Positions 34,995 to 48,200 of a DNA stretch of 64,000 nt are shown here, piece after piece. The translations under genes were made by a program, and so were the position numbers. How positions within the stretch are numbered: position 1 is the first letter of the stretch; the number at the start of each line of letters is the position of its first letter. The DNA comes from Metellina segmentata (lineage: Eukaryota > Arthropoda > Arachnida > Araneae > Tetragnathidae). The notes beneath the pieces are model-generated. The model was not told the DNA's origin, searched no databases, and saw only the letters and a program-made list of their open reading frames with translations. The stretch spans positions 80,459,641-80,523,640 of the forward strand of contig OX375872.1 of NCBI GenBank assembly GCA_947359465.1. The letters run 5' to 3'.

Positions 34995-35295
34995 AAACCC
35001 TCCTGGTGTTTGTCTCGGCGAGTAACCTCATCATTAGCAAAACTGACCAGATCTTGATAGACTAGATATCTAGTTCTTTCAAATAGACTGACCAGATTTT
35101 GATAGACGAGATATCTAGTTCTTATAAAAAACTGACCAGATCTTGATCTCGTCATGATAAAAAAATCAGCAACATCCTGATGACGAGGTATTTTGTCATA
35201 AGCAAAATTGGTCAGATATTTATTGATGAGAGGTATTTCGTCATTAGGAAAATTGATCAGATGTTTATTTGAGATATTGCCACTTGGAGGTTTAA
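34995..35295. mobile_element. TTAA-family MITE, multi-module form
   Basis: AACCCTCCTGGTGTTTGTCT at the left and CTTGGAGGTTTAAC at the right. Four to five modules with ACTGACCAGATCTTGATAGA repeats and diverged palindromes. The left TTAA is lost (AAAA). Confidence 0.75.
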
Positions 35296-36083
35296 CAAGC
35301 ATAAATTTACTATCATAGACATCAATTTCTACATTAAACTAATCTTTAGGATGCTATACACACTCATACATCAAATATTTGTAGCTTAATGATCGTAAAT
35401 TTTAAAGCATTTCTTGTGTTAAAGAGTGTTCAAAAATATATTCAATCTGTATTATGTTGACATCTTATGATAATTTTGTGAAGTCTAGTATTTAAAGTAG
35501 TTTTTGTAATAAATGCAAGAATGTACGCTCATGAAAAACATTTTAATTGTAGTACTCCATGCGTCTCTTTCTCCCTTGAAAGACCTAAAAAATTAATTTC
35601 TCTCTTTGTAAAAGTATAAATTACGCTCAACAGTCGTCGTACTAAGATGACATGAAGAAGTCAAAAATTAACTTCGGCGGATATTGTAAAAGGAAAATTT
35701 TTATATTCAGTGGTCAATAGCTAAAACCTTAACTAATATTCAACTGCTTTCCTTTTTAAAAACTTTATTATGAATAACAAAAACATTTATAGCAAAAAGG
35801 AATATTTCCATAAAATCACATTGCATTTACTGATTAATTACAGCTAAATCATGCGCCATAAGAACGCGCAACATAGGAGTGTTGAACATTTATTATAAAA
35901 AGTAATAAAGGAGAAAATCACAGAATTTTTGTTCATTTGAATAAAAACCTTCATTTGAATAAAGTTTATGTAGTTTTTGTTTTGTCTTTTCTTGTCTGGG
36001 TTTCTCTTTTTTTTTGTCTCAGTAGTTTAAAAGCATCAATGGCTTTTAAGCAGCCACTTTTGAATTTGCAGGGAAATTCTTAA
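35296..36083. other. Aminopeptidase 3' flank / untranslated region
   Basis: Follows the stop codon on the minus strand. Holds candidate AATAAA signals; otherwise no feature recognised. Confidence 0.5.
35889..35894 (-). promoter_or_regulatory. Candidate polyadenylation signal AATAAA of the aminopeptidase gene
   Basis: Minus-strand AATAAA about 190 nt past the stop codon. Another lies at 35764-35769. In AT-rich DNA this hexamer is common, so neither is certain. Confidence 0.35.
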
Positions 36084-36239
36084 TTATATCGATACTGTAT
36101 TTTCCTGTAGCCAATTGGTAACAATATCGTAGTTACTTTTCATCCATTGAAGATTATTCTTCGATCTCTGGATAACGACCTTTAAGGCTTTGTGCATTCC
36201 TTTCATAGCTGTCTTTCGTCCTTTCAAGATGCTCTCAAG
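36084..36239 (-). CDS. Aminopeptidase terminal exon o ([20 protein letters not shown]...WL...stop)
   Basis: 156 nt including the stop TAA at 36084-36086. Acceptor ATTTGTTTAG. Encodes the final helix [20 protein letters not shown], like the ANIxWxxxNxxxVxxWL ending of M1 aminopeptidases. There is no hydrophobic C-terminal tail. Confidence 0.95.
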   Translation of the reverse strand, partial: LESILKGRKTAMKGMHKALKVVIQRSKNNLQWMKSNYDIVTNWLQENTVSI

Positions 36240-39200
36240 CTAAACAAATTAAGAAACAAAGCTAGTATAAAGAAGTAGTATATCTATAATGACCTGCTTT
36301 TTAAGAAGTTAAAAAAACATATTACATAGTTGTAATTACTCAGTAAAGAGTATTATATTTCCTGATGCAATAATACACACAATGTTATTATACTCAAATG
36401 TACTATGGCATTCATTGATTGGTAGCACGGAAAGTTGCGGGTTCGAATTCTACCGAAGACCGTCTTGTACAAAGGTGGCTGATGCACGTTAAATCTGTCT
36501 TGGCCTCAAATGTTGGCGTGGAGTGGAAGTTTGGAGAGGGGTATGCCAGATCATGCGTGACCTCGTCATCTGACCGCGATTCAAAATTACATGGTTTTGT
36601 ACTCAGTTCTTTCCCTTCGGGTTTGATCCCGTACCATCACCAATAATCAGTTGTTTTGCTCTAACGTGACACGTTAATTAAAATACTTACCTACCTATTT
36701 GGTAGCTCTTTGCATGAAATGGAATAATATACAAAAAATGTGACAGGGTAACAAAATAAAACCAAGAACAGAAGCAGTAGCACTTTTGAAACTTAGAACT
36801 GGACACGATTTCTTTGCATCACACTTTGACAAATTGGTATATATGACTTCAGGGAAGCTCAATTTTTAAATTGTCAGTTCCAGCATGGATGAGGATCACC
36901 TTATCTGCCCGGGTAAGGACTTATCTCAACAATAAGCCCAACACCCCTCCAAGCTCTATTGGTATACCAGAGATAAAATGATAACATGAGCCTTTACGTT
37001 TTCCAAAGGAACGACAACACCTATAGCATTCACCAAAACATTATGTTGAAAAAATTGCCTGAAATCACACACTTGGAGGTAATTTAAATATACTCCTTCA
37101 GGAAACCACAGTTTCAAAACTTCCGATTCCAGCATGGATTAGGATGACCTAATCTGCCTGAGTTTCTCTCAACAACAGGCACCCTGAACCTCTCAAAGCT
37201 CTATTGGGATCAGAGATAAAACTATGAGCTGAGCCTTTACATTTATCAAAGGAACAAAAAAATCTTGCAGAAAAAGTTGCCTGAAAGCACACACTTGGAG
37301 GTAATTTGAATATACTCCTTCAGGAAACCACAGTTTAAAAACTTCCGATTCCAGCATGGATGAGGATGACCTAATCTGCCTGAGTTTCTCTCAACAACAG
37401 GCACCCTGAACCTCTCAAAGCTCTATTGGGATCAGAGATAAAACTATGAGCTGAGCCTTTACATTTATCAAAGGAACAAAAAAATCTTGCAGAAAAAGTT
37501 GCCTGAAAGCACACACTTGGAGGTAATTTGAATATACTCCTTCAGGAAACCACAGTTTAAAAACTTCCGATTCCAGCATGGATGAGGATGACCTAATCTG
37601 CCTGAGTTTCTCTCAACAACAGGCACCCTGAACCTCTCAAAGCTCTATTGGGATCAGAGATAAAACTATGAGCTGAGCCTTTACATTTGTCAAAGGAGCA
37701 ACAAAATCTATTGCATTCACCTGCACACTATGTTGAAAAAGGTACCTTAGAGTAAATCTAGAGAGAATTGGAATATATTCTTCAGGAGAGCACAATGTAT
37801 AGTACTCATTCTTGCATGGATGAGGATTATTTCCTAATCTGTCCGAACTCCTCTCAACAAGAGACCAGTAACATCTACAAGCTCTATTGGGATCCCAAAG
37901 ATAAAATGATGAGTTGTACTTCTACATTTTCCGTAGGAACAACAACAACCATTGCATTATGCTGCATTGTCTACCTGTTGTCACCTTTGTTGTAAAAGTT
38001 GCTTTGCAACACACCTGGAAAAATTTTAATATATTCCTTCAGGGAAGCACATTTTGCAGAACTTAAAATTTTAGCATGGGTGAGGATAACTTTACAATTT
38101 TTTTGGGCCAGGACACTACTCATTGACAGGCCCAGAGCCTCTATCAGGATGCCAAAGATAAAATGATGATCTGAGAGTCTAAATTTTCCATAGAAACTAC
38201 AGCAGTTGCGTTCACTTGTAGACTATGTTTTAAAATATGTCCGGACACCCAATTGACAAAGGTAAAACGTAATTTCCATTCACGGGTTTGGTCCTAGTAG
38301 ATTGGTTGGTTCTGGATTCTATGACGCAAGGGCCATATTTGACCAAGCTGCGTCAAACACGAGACAGACAACGTCAAGTAATCGACATTCACGTGTAAGT
38401 AAAGTCTTATTGACACAGAAGTGATAAATACACCTGTAAGGAACCAAACCTGTAACTCCTACAACACGCAGTTTGATAGCGCAGTGAGCAAACCCGTTGA
38501 GACACGGTTCTAGCAGGATACAAGAGTAATATCGGAACGGAAGAGCTCGAATGTAGGCGTAGATACGAAAAATGGATGAACATGTCGATAGATTTCCAGA
38601 CGGAGTGACAGTATAGGATGTGATTTGAGTAACTTGAGTGTGCTTGTAGTTGAGACCAAAGCACAACACCTTAGGTCAGTTGAGTAGGATGTGACTATTA
38701 AATGAAAACGTGAAAATTTCATGACTGAAGAAAGGGTCAGGCAGACCAGTGTCGAGATTAAAGATCTATGAAACGGTGTTATGGTTCTTCACTTTATTCA
38801 TCTGTTAATACCATTACTAAGACATTTAAAAAATTCACATGTGTTAAATAAGCCATACATTGGTCCAACAAAAGTCATGCGAAGCCATATTGACTGAAAT
38901 ACTCATGTATAAACATGTTGTCAGTACAGAAAGGAGGTACGCATGCGCATTTATGTTTTGTCACAAGCTTCTCCAGTGTGTGGCCGGGACACTAGAAAGG
39001 TTCGTTCCGAGCTGTAAAAAAAAATCCTAGCCAGGTGGTTGTATACAAACCACTGATAATTCCAAAAATATTCAGTAATATCTAATCTGGTGCAAAGTTC
39101 GTTGGAGTTGATAGTTGTATCAATGGAAAAGGTTACATTAAGTCAAATCCAGATGATTTCCATAAACAGTGTGCAGTGTACAACGTTACAAGTCCTGTTA

Positions 39201-42200
39201 ATCAATCGAAATGTCCATTTCGATTAGGGACTCACTAATACTTTCGATTTTTCGTTTTTCGGTGGTTTTGCTTTCTGTAATCCAAGACAAACCTTTTTTT
39301 AATACCTGTTAGATTTTTCTCTGATAACCATAACTAAATACTAGACTATCTTTACTAGACATTTTTGCTCAGGAATTGTGATTCTAATCAACAAAACCCC
39401 TAATAAACTAGATTATCCAAAAATTCAAGTTATTTCCTTTTCAGTCTGGATAATTCATTAAAAGGCATAATTCTTAAATAATATTAGATAGTTAGTATAG
39501 ATAACTTAGATAATTAGTATTTGATATAATTTACCTTTATATTAACATAAATTTTAAATTGTATACCCGATTTTTAGTAGTTTTAACTAGTATACCCGAG
39601 AAACTCTCTCTCTGAGTAATTCTTTTATTGAATTACTTCTAATAGATTCTATTATTTGAGAAACGAGTGTTTGAACAATTGCTATGAATAATAGAATCGG
39701 GTATTTAAAGTTAAATAGCTTTAAAATTGCTAGGGTCCTGTTATGATCAGCGTAAAATCAAATGCCCAACCGAAGTCATACACTCACCTCTTTGATTTCA
39801 TTTTCACTATTCAAAGACGCTGTAACTGGGTCTATTATCTTTCCTCCAGCGAAAGCATATGCACCAAATCTGAAAATATAGTGATATGGAATAAATCAAA
39901 AGATGAGTGGTTTTATCTGTAAAACTAATGTAGGTGGCGGTAGTGTTTCTGTACACATTCCTGTACATGTACTGAAAAAACGGCCCTTCCGGTACACATT
40001 CCAAACGTTACTTGGCTAATTTTTCGAATACGATTTCAGCACGTAACTAATAAAAATTCCAAAGAACGAATTCCTTATTGAAAATTGGTAGTCCACTGGC
40101 CAGTGGTGATTAGAATAAAATTAAATGCCAAACGGTTGTCAAAACGTTGATTAACTACATTACAAATATAGCTTATACCTATTATATGTAACCGCACTGT
40201 ACATATACACTGAAAAGCCAAAGCATTATGGCCACCTACTCAATAACGCGTTGAGCCTCCTTTGGCCTGCAAAACAGCTGCAACTCGCCTGGATATAGAT
40301 GCCACAAGTTCTTGGTACATGACTGCAGACAGGTTGTATCAAATGTCTAAGCAGAGGTCACGAAATTCGAGATATTCGGACATGGTGGTGTTAGAGCTCT
40401 GAGCTGCCGCTCCATGACACCCAAAACGTGCTCTATCGGATTAAGATCCGGCTAGTTAGGTGGCCAAGACATTAAGTGGAATTCATCACTATGTTCCTCG
40501 AATCACTCCAACACAACACAATCCGAGCCTTGTGACATGGGACGTTGTCCTGCTGGAAGATTCCATTTCCAGTTGGGAAGACAGACGCCATGTAAGGGTG
40601 CAACTGATCCCCAATGATGTTCAGATAGTTCGCAGTGTTCATGGTCTGTTCTACCACAACTACGGGTCCCAGAGTCGCCCATGAGAACGTCCCACAAAGC
40701 ATAATACCGCCACCTCCAGCCTGTGTTTGACCTGCTGTACAAGAGGGGAGCAACTGCTCGCCTGGAAGACGGCGTATCCTGACACGACCATCGACGTTAT
40801 GAATGAGAAATCGGGATTCATCTGACCAGGCAATTCTCTTCCAATCATTCAAGGCCCAGTCTCTATGTTCCCTGGCCCACTGTAGGCGTAGCTGACGATG
40901 ACGCTTGGTCAAAAGAGGCACACGAGTGGGACGTCTGCTGCACAGTCCCATATCCAACAGTGTCCGCTGAACTGTGTGTTCCGAAACACTTGCGCTTGGA
41001 CCTGCATTGTATTGGGTTGTCAGCTGAGCCTCTGTATCGCTCCGATTTTGCTTTACCAAGCGGGACAGTCTCCGACGTTCTTTTTCTTTGATGACGCGTG
41101 GTCGACCGACACCTTGGCGTCTACTGCTGGTGTCACCGTCATTTATCCACTTTGCATGAATACTAATAACGGCAGTTCGTGAACAACCTACCAGTCATGC
41201 AGTTTCGGTGATACTCGTTCCGAGTCTTCGGGCCATTACTATCTGGCCCTCTATCAAGTTCGCTTAGATAAGCAGCCTTTCCCATCACTCTCAAAAGTAA
41301 GTGCAAGAATGATGACTTACCTACTCCAGCAGCAGTTAAATACCGTTCTCATTTAATCACGTGCCCTCCGCGTCATCCAGGCGAGTTCATTGAAAAATGT
41401 GTGGATGGTCTTAATGTTTTGGCTCGTCAGTGTATACAGCGCGGCTACAACGATACGGTTGTCGATCTTAGATCAGTCGATTTTTTAAGGGGTGTGAAAT
41501 CTTCTTAGATACATAAAAGCCGGGATATATATCTCCAAGGCTGATTTTCACTGAAAACGATTTATCACTAATGTTGCTTTCTGTGCCAAACGACAAAGTG
41601 AGAACAGGTTCCGAGTTTAAGACGCCAACTGTGGAAACGGTTTGTTTACATTACCACCAGTCCCCTAATTTAACTAATAGACTCTGTTAAGACCTTGTCT
41701 TGATTACCAATTCCCGGGAGTTGGACTATAGAGGAAGTAAAATCTTTTCCGTCTTGTATATTTATTTGTACTGAAAATCCTTTGTATAACGGGGCAGCGG
41801 CAGCACGGTCGGAAGAGTGGCGTATAAACATCCAGAGGGTTGCAAGTTCGAAACTCGATCCAGCCGAAGACCGTCGTGTAAGTGCGGCTGTACGTTAAAT
41901 CTGCCGTGGTCTCAAATGTGTTCACGTTGGTGGGGTGTGGAATTTGAGGAGTTGGAGTCAAGTTCAGATATTGACCTCGTCATCTCACCGAGCATCATCA
42001 TCCCACCCTTTGAGAATGATTCCGTAATGAGAATGAATCCCTGGAGAATCGCCAATAACCCATTGTGTTGCTCCAGTGCGTCGTAAGTTCAACTACCAAC
42101 GAACCATAATTTTCAAGAGCGCTATTTCCCTCTTTTTCCATAGTATTAAAAAGAATATATTTCCTTTAAATTTTCTCCATCGTTCTAAAGAAAGTTCTCT

Positions 42201-45200
42201 CTCTTTTTCCATAGTATTAATGGGGGGAATATATTTCATTTAGACATTTCATTCATCGTTACAAGAAGGCTTTACCTCTTTTTCCATATTTATAGCAAGC
42301 AAAGCAATACCTGAGAGAAATCTCGTCCATATTCTTCTTGAAAAAGTCATAAACGATATCACGACCATAGAAGTTTTCAGCCACGTAGACAAAAGCATCA
42401 CTCCCATCTTCCAAAGGAACTCCAGAGTACGACATCATAGCTCTTTTTAATAACCTAATAAAAAGTAAATTGTAAAAATCAGTAAAACCTCGCATGTATC
42501 GATTTCTGAAGTTGATGTAGTTGGGTTACTGACGTTCAAATTCCATATATTAAAACTAATTGACATTATTCTGTTGAACCTTTCAGAGGCGGTGTGACAT
42601 TTGTCGCTTGATTAAGGCTAGATATATAAATGTTCTAGGCAGTGATGTAGCCAGAAAAGAGGGGCTTAGGAGGTTCAAGTCCCTTCCCTGAAGGTAATGC
42701 TTTTGGATTTTTCAAATATATTTACAAAGAATATACGACAAATACATGGAATAACTTTTTCATATTTTCAAATATATATTAGGTTATACTGGAAATAACT
42801 TTTATTTTTATGAATCAATATCGTATACACAATTAAATATCACTATGCATACTTTAAAATCATAGTACATAGTTTAAAATCATTGTACATACTTTAATAT
42901 CAGAAAACATACTTTAATGACCAAATATTCATTATAAAATGTGTAACAACAATTGTAATGAATATTGTTTTCTCACACATTGACATATTTACGTGTCGTT
43001 TAAATCTTTTAAATGTGTTGGCGTGGTGTGGAAATATGGAGAGAGAAGTGCCAGTTCAGGTGTTGACTTCGTCATCTGACCGTGGTTGAAAATCACGATG
43101 CTTAGCCCTCGGTTCTTTCCCTTCGGAATTGATCCCAGACCGTTTACAATAGTCGTTGTATTGCTCCAATGTGACGCTAATTAAAATACTTACCTACCTA
43201 ATATCTAGCTAATTGCTATAATGTGTAAATTCAACTACTTACCATAAACCCTTCCCTCCCTATTTTTTACCGCAATGCCTTTCTAAAAATATTAACCAAT
43301 TTGTTCATATTCTTTAACTCCCTGAAGGGTTCAAACGCATATATTCGTTCTGTAACCTACAGTTTTCCTGCATGACTTTTTAACAGTGTTGAACTTCTTG
43401 ACCTATATAATCTCTCCTAGGATTTTTCCATCTGATAATACAAAAATAGATATGGTTATATAATCTCATGTGTTTCTCTCTCTCTCGGGAAGTAAAACTA
43501 ATACTACAATACTAGGAAATCTCGTGACGTTCAAACAGTGATAAATTCTAAATTTGTATTTTCTTGTTGTTTATGTCCCATGACCAACGATAGCATCGTT
43601 GCATGACTTGAGTCATTTGTGAATTTTCTGTGCGAAAACTTTAATCCATAAACAAGATGAGAGGCATTTAGTTTGGAAATTTAATTTCACTAAAATCAGA
43701 CAAAAAAATATCACAAAAGGGAAAATATCACTCCTTGATATGAATAAAATAATATTTGAGTACATCTTACTTTCTTAGTAATCTTGTTTCTCTTGTACAT
43801 GCCAAGGACCTCAGCAAGAGTTTCTTTTCAGCTTTAAAGTTTTCATTAACGTAACGCTTCCACATCAATTCCCAATCTTCTGTTGGTCCTCTAGCGATTC
43901 CAGTACATAAAACTATTTCCCGGTCATCAGCGGATAATCTTTAAAATCAGAGATAATTTGACTGATGATCAGTTAACATTAAAACGAGATACAAGGATTT
44001 TTATATCAATGATTACATACAATATGGTTTTATTGATGTTGAACTTGAAGCAAAACTGATTATGAATACCAAATACACTTTATAAAGCATTTAAATGTTA
44101 GTTCATAAACATGATTAAAATTCACTTTTAAAACTTTGGAGATTAGAATTGAATATTAGTTCTTTAAAGCTGTGAAGAGAGAGAGTCGTTTTATATAGGA
44201 AATTTGTTTCATAACAATCAATTGCAATTCAAAATGTTAACTTGTATATTGGACTTCTGATTTAATTCCTTTTTATAGAGAAACAGAATATAAACAAAAA
44301 TTAATCAAAATCAAAATTGAATATTTCTTGCAATTTTTTTTTATCGTACTAAAATACAATATTTTTACTTACTTTTAAAGTCATACGACACAAAAATTAT
44401 TTCATGTAATTCTTGTTTAGTTTTAAATGAACGAATCAGAGTTCAGCAGATTTATTCCCCTTAAGTACACAGTAAATTAAAGTTATAAGCAGTACATTTT
44501 CAAACGTTTTGCGGTATAAGTTGATCGCAAACTCAATTGATGCAATTTAACTAATGAAATAACTCTTTGGAAGTATATTTCTTTTATTTATAAATAGTGT
44601 TAGAACATGTCATCGCGAGGTGGCATGTTACACTATTTATAAATGTTACAGCTTAACCATTCTGTTGGTTGTCTTGACGAGGTATCTCGTCATTAGCAAA
44701 ATTGATCAGGTCTTGATAGACGAGATATCTCATCAAATCCCCTTGGAGGGTTAAAATAGGCATTTTTGTTCAGATTAAGTATGTGATGAGATTATTATAC
44801 TCCATATTATTTCAGCAGAAGGTCTTGGTAAAACGAACATAATTAGTCTTACAAAACAAGTTCTGGTGAATTTTTAGAATGTTAAATAGCAATCATTATT
44901 CTTGTAGTTTAACGCCATGAGGCTTTAAATTTAGTTTAGTTGCTGTTGTGTATTTAATTGTTGTATTTCACTTTGTATCACTATCTATCACTTCTTGTTT
45001 GTGAATTAAATCTGAATCCAATAAATATATCCTTGTGCAAATCAACGTTTATTACAAAGTTTTTTTCCGGAAAGAGGAAAAGAGGATGGAGGTACTTACG
45101 TTAAATTTTCCGATCCTTCTTTCCATTTTCGAAACATACTCAGAGCATTTTCAATACAATCGAGATTCTCATAATTACAGCTCCAACGCAAAATCTTTTT

Positions 45201-48200
45201 TCTCAGAAATCTAGATAACATAAAAGCATAGATATTAGAGTAAATGAGAATGTCCCAAATAAAATTTTAAATTTTAGTTAAATGGCAGTTTGAAACGTAT
45301 GTTTATATTTTGGTAAGAAAAGAGACAAACTATAAAAAATAATTTGAAGTTTTCGTATCTCAGGAAGCATAAGGTCTGGACCGATATATTTCCTTAAATC
45401 TATTGAATTTTATGAATTTATATATGAATATTTTTACTGTGGTTTTTTAAACCACCTTAAAGATTATCTATGCTTCTGAGGTACAAAATATAGTAGTTTC
45501 TACGTATCATGAACCGTATCGTATTCATGAACTTTACCGTTGTTACCATGGTTGTATTTTATTTACTTGTTTTAAGAACTTGTTTCTTCTCTACTTCGTT
45601 TGTCATTTTAGTTAAGCGTGATTGCTTGTTAAGAAGAAAAGTATGTGATGGACTTTCAGTTATAAAATTAAATTCCTCAAAATGTAATTTACTAAATTAA
45701 ATTACAAATTTTAAAAAAAACTAAAATTAATAATAGATAATTCAATTCAAGTAAATTGATATAATTAATTGGGATGTAGTTAGGCAAAATGTTTAGCTAA
45801 ATTAAAATACAGTTCATTCAAATTTTTAATTTAACAGAAAAGTAATTACTTTAAATAATTTAATAAATTTTTAGGCAATTACGTTTTAATTTAAACAAAA
45901 TTTTTATACAAAAGATTTTATACAAATCTGTAGTTCAGTAAAGGGTAGGTAGGTATTTCAATTAATATCGCATTGAAGTAACACAACGGACTATTGGAAA
46001 CGGTACGTGATCAATCCCGTATGAGTTTCAGTAAAGTAAACCGGGGATCAAAAGTGTTAAAATCCGGGGATTTTTTAAAAGAACTGTTAATGAAATAAAA
46101 ATTCACCTGACCGAAGAAATAAATTTTTAAATCAAACACATTAATTTTTCAAATTTATTAACTCGTCTATAAGGTTAATTTTTTGTTTATTCTTCGTAAA
46201 ACTGTAATTTCTTCTGAATTCCTTCAGCTCTAAATTGATCAATTACTTATTCCTATAGTATAACGAATATGAAAATTATTTTTGGATGATATTAGCGGAT
46301 TATTTTTGATGAAAAGGCTGACACAAAAAATTCAAACAGCTAGTGTTCGTAACCATCAGTAAACATTTTTAATTGCATTCCATAAGAACTTCTATAAAAA
46401 TTCGATAAAAATAAGAATCTATAATTTCCAAATACTTGGAAATTATAAATTTTTATTCAATTAATTATATTACCAATATAATTGATACTTATTATATTAA
46501 TTATATTGGCATATGAATTTCTGTGTTGCCTACTTTGATGGAATATCTCCGTCTTCTATTTCTGCTGACCATCCTAATTTTTGGTAGAGAGGAGACATTA
46601 TCGTCAAAATATATTCCTGAAAATAAAAAAATAGAAATCATATTTAATAAGTCTTTGGTAGTAAATTATAAAACACTGTTCACCATCGAAAATGCAGCAA
46701 CATGAAAAATCAGAATAAAATGATGCGATTATCGAATCGGTGGATGCAGGAGGGATAAACTGACCAACGTAAACGTATCCAGCAGACTCGTCACATCACC
46801 AAATGAGAGGGTAGACTTCTTGTACGATTGGCTACTACGAATCGTAGAACAACATCAAGAACTCTAGCTCAAGAATCAAGGTGAGTTGCACAACAACCTG
46901 CGTCTGAATGTACAATTCGACGTCGTATGCAGCAGAGGGTAATTTTTTCATGGTATCTATTACTGGCACTAGCTTTGACTTTACATCAAAAGCATATGTG
47001 ACTGCAATTGTGCGTAGAACACCGCTCATGGACAAACGAATGGCATGGCATCGTCTTTTCAGACATATCTCGATTCTGTCAACAATACTACGCTGGTCGC
47101 ATTCGAGTCTGGACACACAATTGCGATAGACTGCACGACTCTTGTATTATGCATCACCATACCGATCCGTCACGTGGCGTTATGGTAAGGGGTGCCATTG
47201 GGTATCACTCTCGCATCTGCCTAGTTCGCATTTCCGGAACACTCAACAGTCACCATTATATCTCCGACTCTTTTGGAGAATGTTGTCCTCTCTTGTCGTC
47301 AGGGTTTAAATTTGTCCAGTTGTCACAGGACAGTTAACAACACCACGTGACATGCAATGTATAACCTCAATGTCGTCAATGTCCACCACGTTTCACTTCT
47401 TCGATGATTAGTCCACCAGATCTGTCACTCATCGAATACGTCTGGTCCATGATGGCCCAACAACTGGCCCAAAACGGACCCCCCCCCCCAGTTAGCCCAG
47501 ATAAAGTTTGGCACCGTATGGAAACAGCATAAACTGATATATCCCAAACACACATCATAGCCTCTTTCTTTCAATGCTGAGACGTGTAGCAGCAGTTATT
47601 ATTCCCCAATGGTGGCTACAAAAACATTGATTTTTTAGCATTCCGCGAATCGAAGGGAGTTGTAATTTTAATTATTTTAACCTTGTGGCCTTATGTTATT
47701 TGGACGACAAATATGACTTCGATTTCTCTTGTCATTCATTGTGTTGCATTATAGATTACCAGCAAAGTACAAAAAGCTGAATAATTTCGAACTCATAAAC
47801 ATTTTTAAAAATTCTGTAAAAGTGATACAACTGATGGCATTAAATAATTAACAAATCAGCTATGTAAACAAAATATTTAGTATTGGTTCTGAAACAAGTT
47901 ATCTAATAAGTTATGACATAAGTTATCTGATTCTTTTATCTTTCGATTCTAAACTATTGACTATAAAGTAAGTTTAAGAGGCAACTTCAACTTTAAACCT
48001 TTGAGGGAATCACACGTATATATCCGTTCTTCAACCTTCAGTCTTCCCCCTATATTTTTTCAAACCACTTTTGACCTTCTTGACCAATAGAATCTTTCTT
48101 AGGATTATTTCAACCACTAGATGCGGTTACTTAGTCATTGTATATATTTAGGGGTAAAATTCATACCACTGTATTTTGAAATCTCATGAGGTCTAAATCA

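Noticed and set aside
38319..38722. Three overlapping minus-strand frames of 70-116 codons
   Set aside because: They lie in a dispersed retroposon-like repeat and share no recognisable domain.
46835..47116. 93-codon minus-strand open frame between aminopeptidase exons i and j
   Set aside because: Antisense to a plus-strand Tc1-like transposase; no aminopeptidase similarity.
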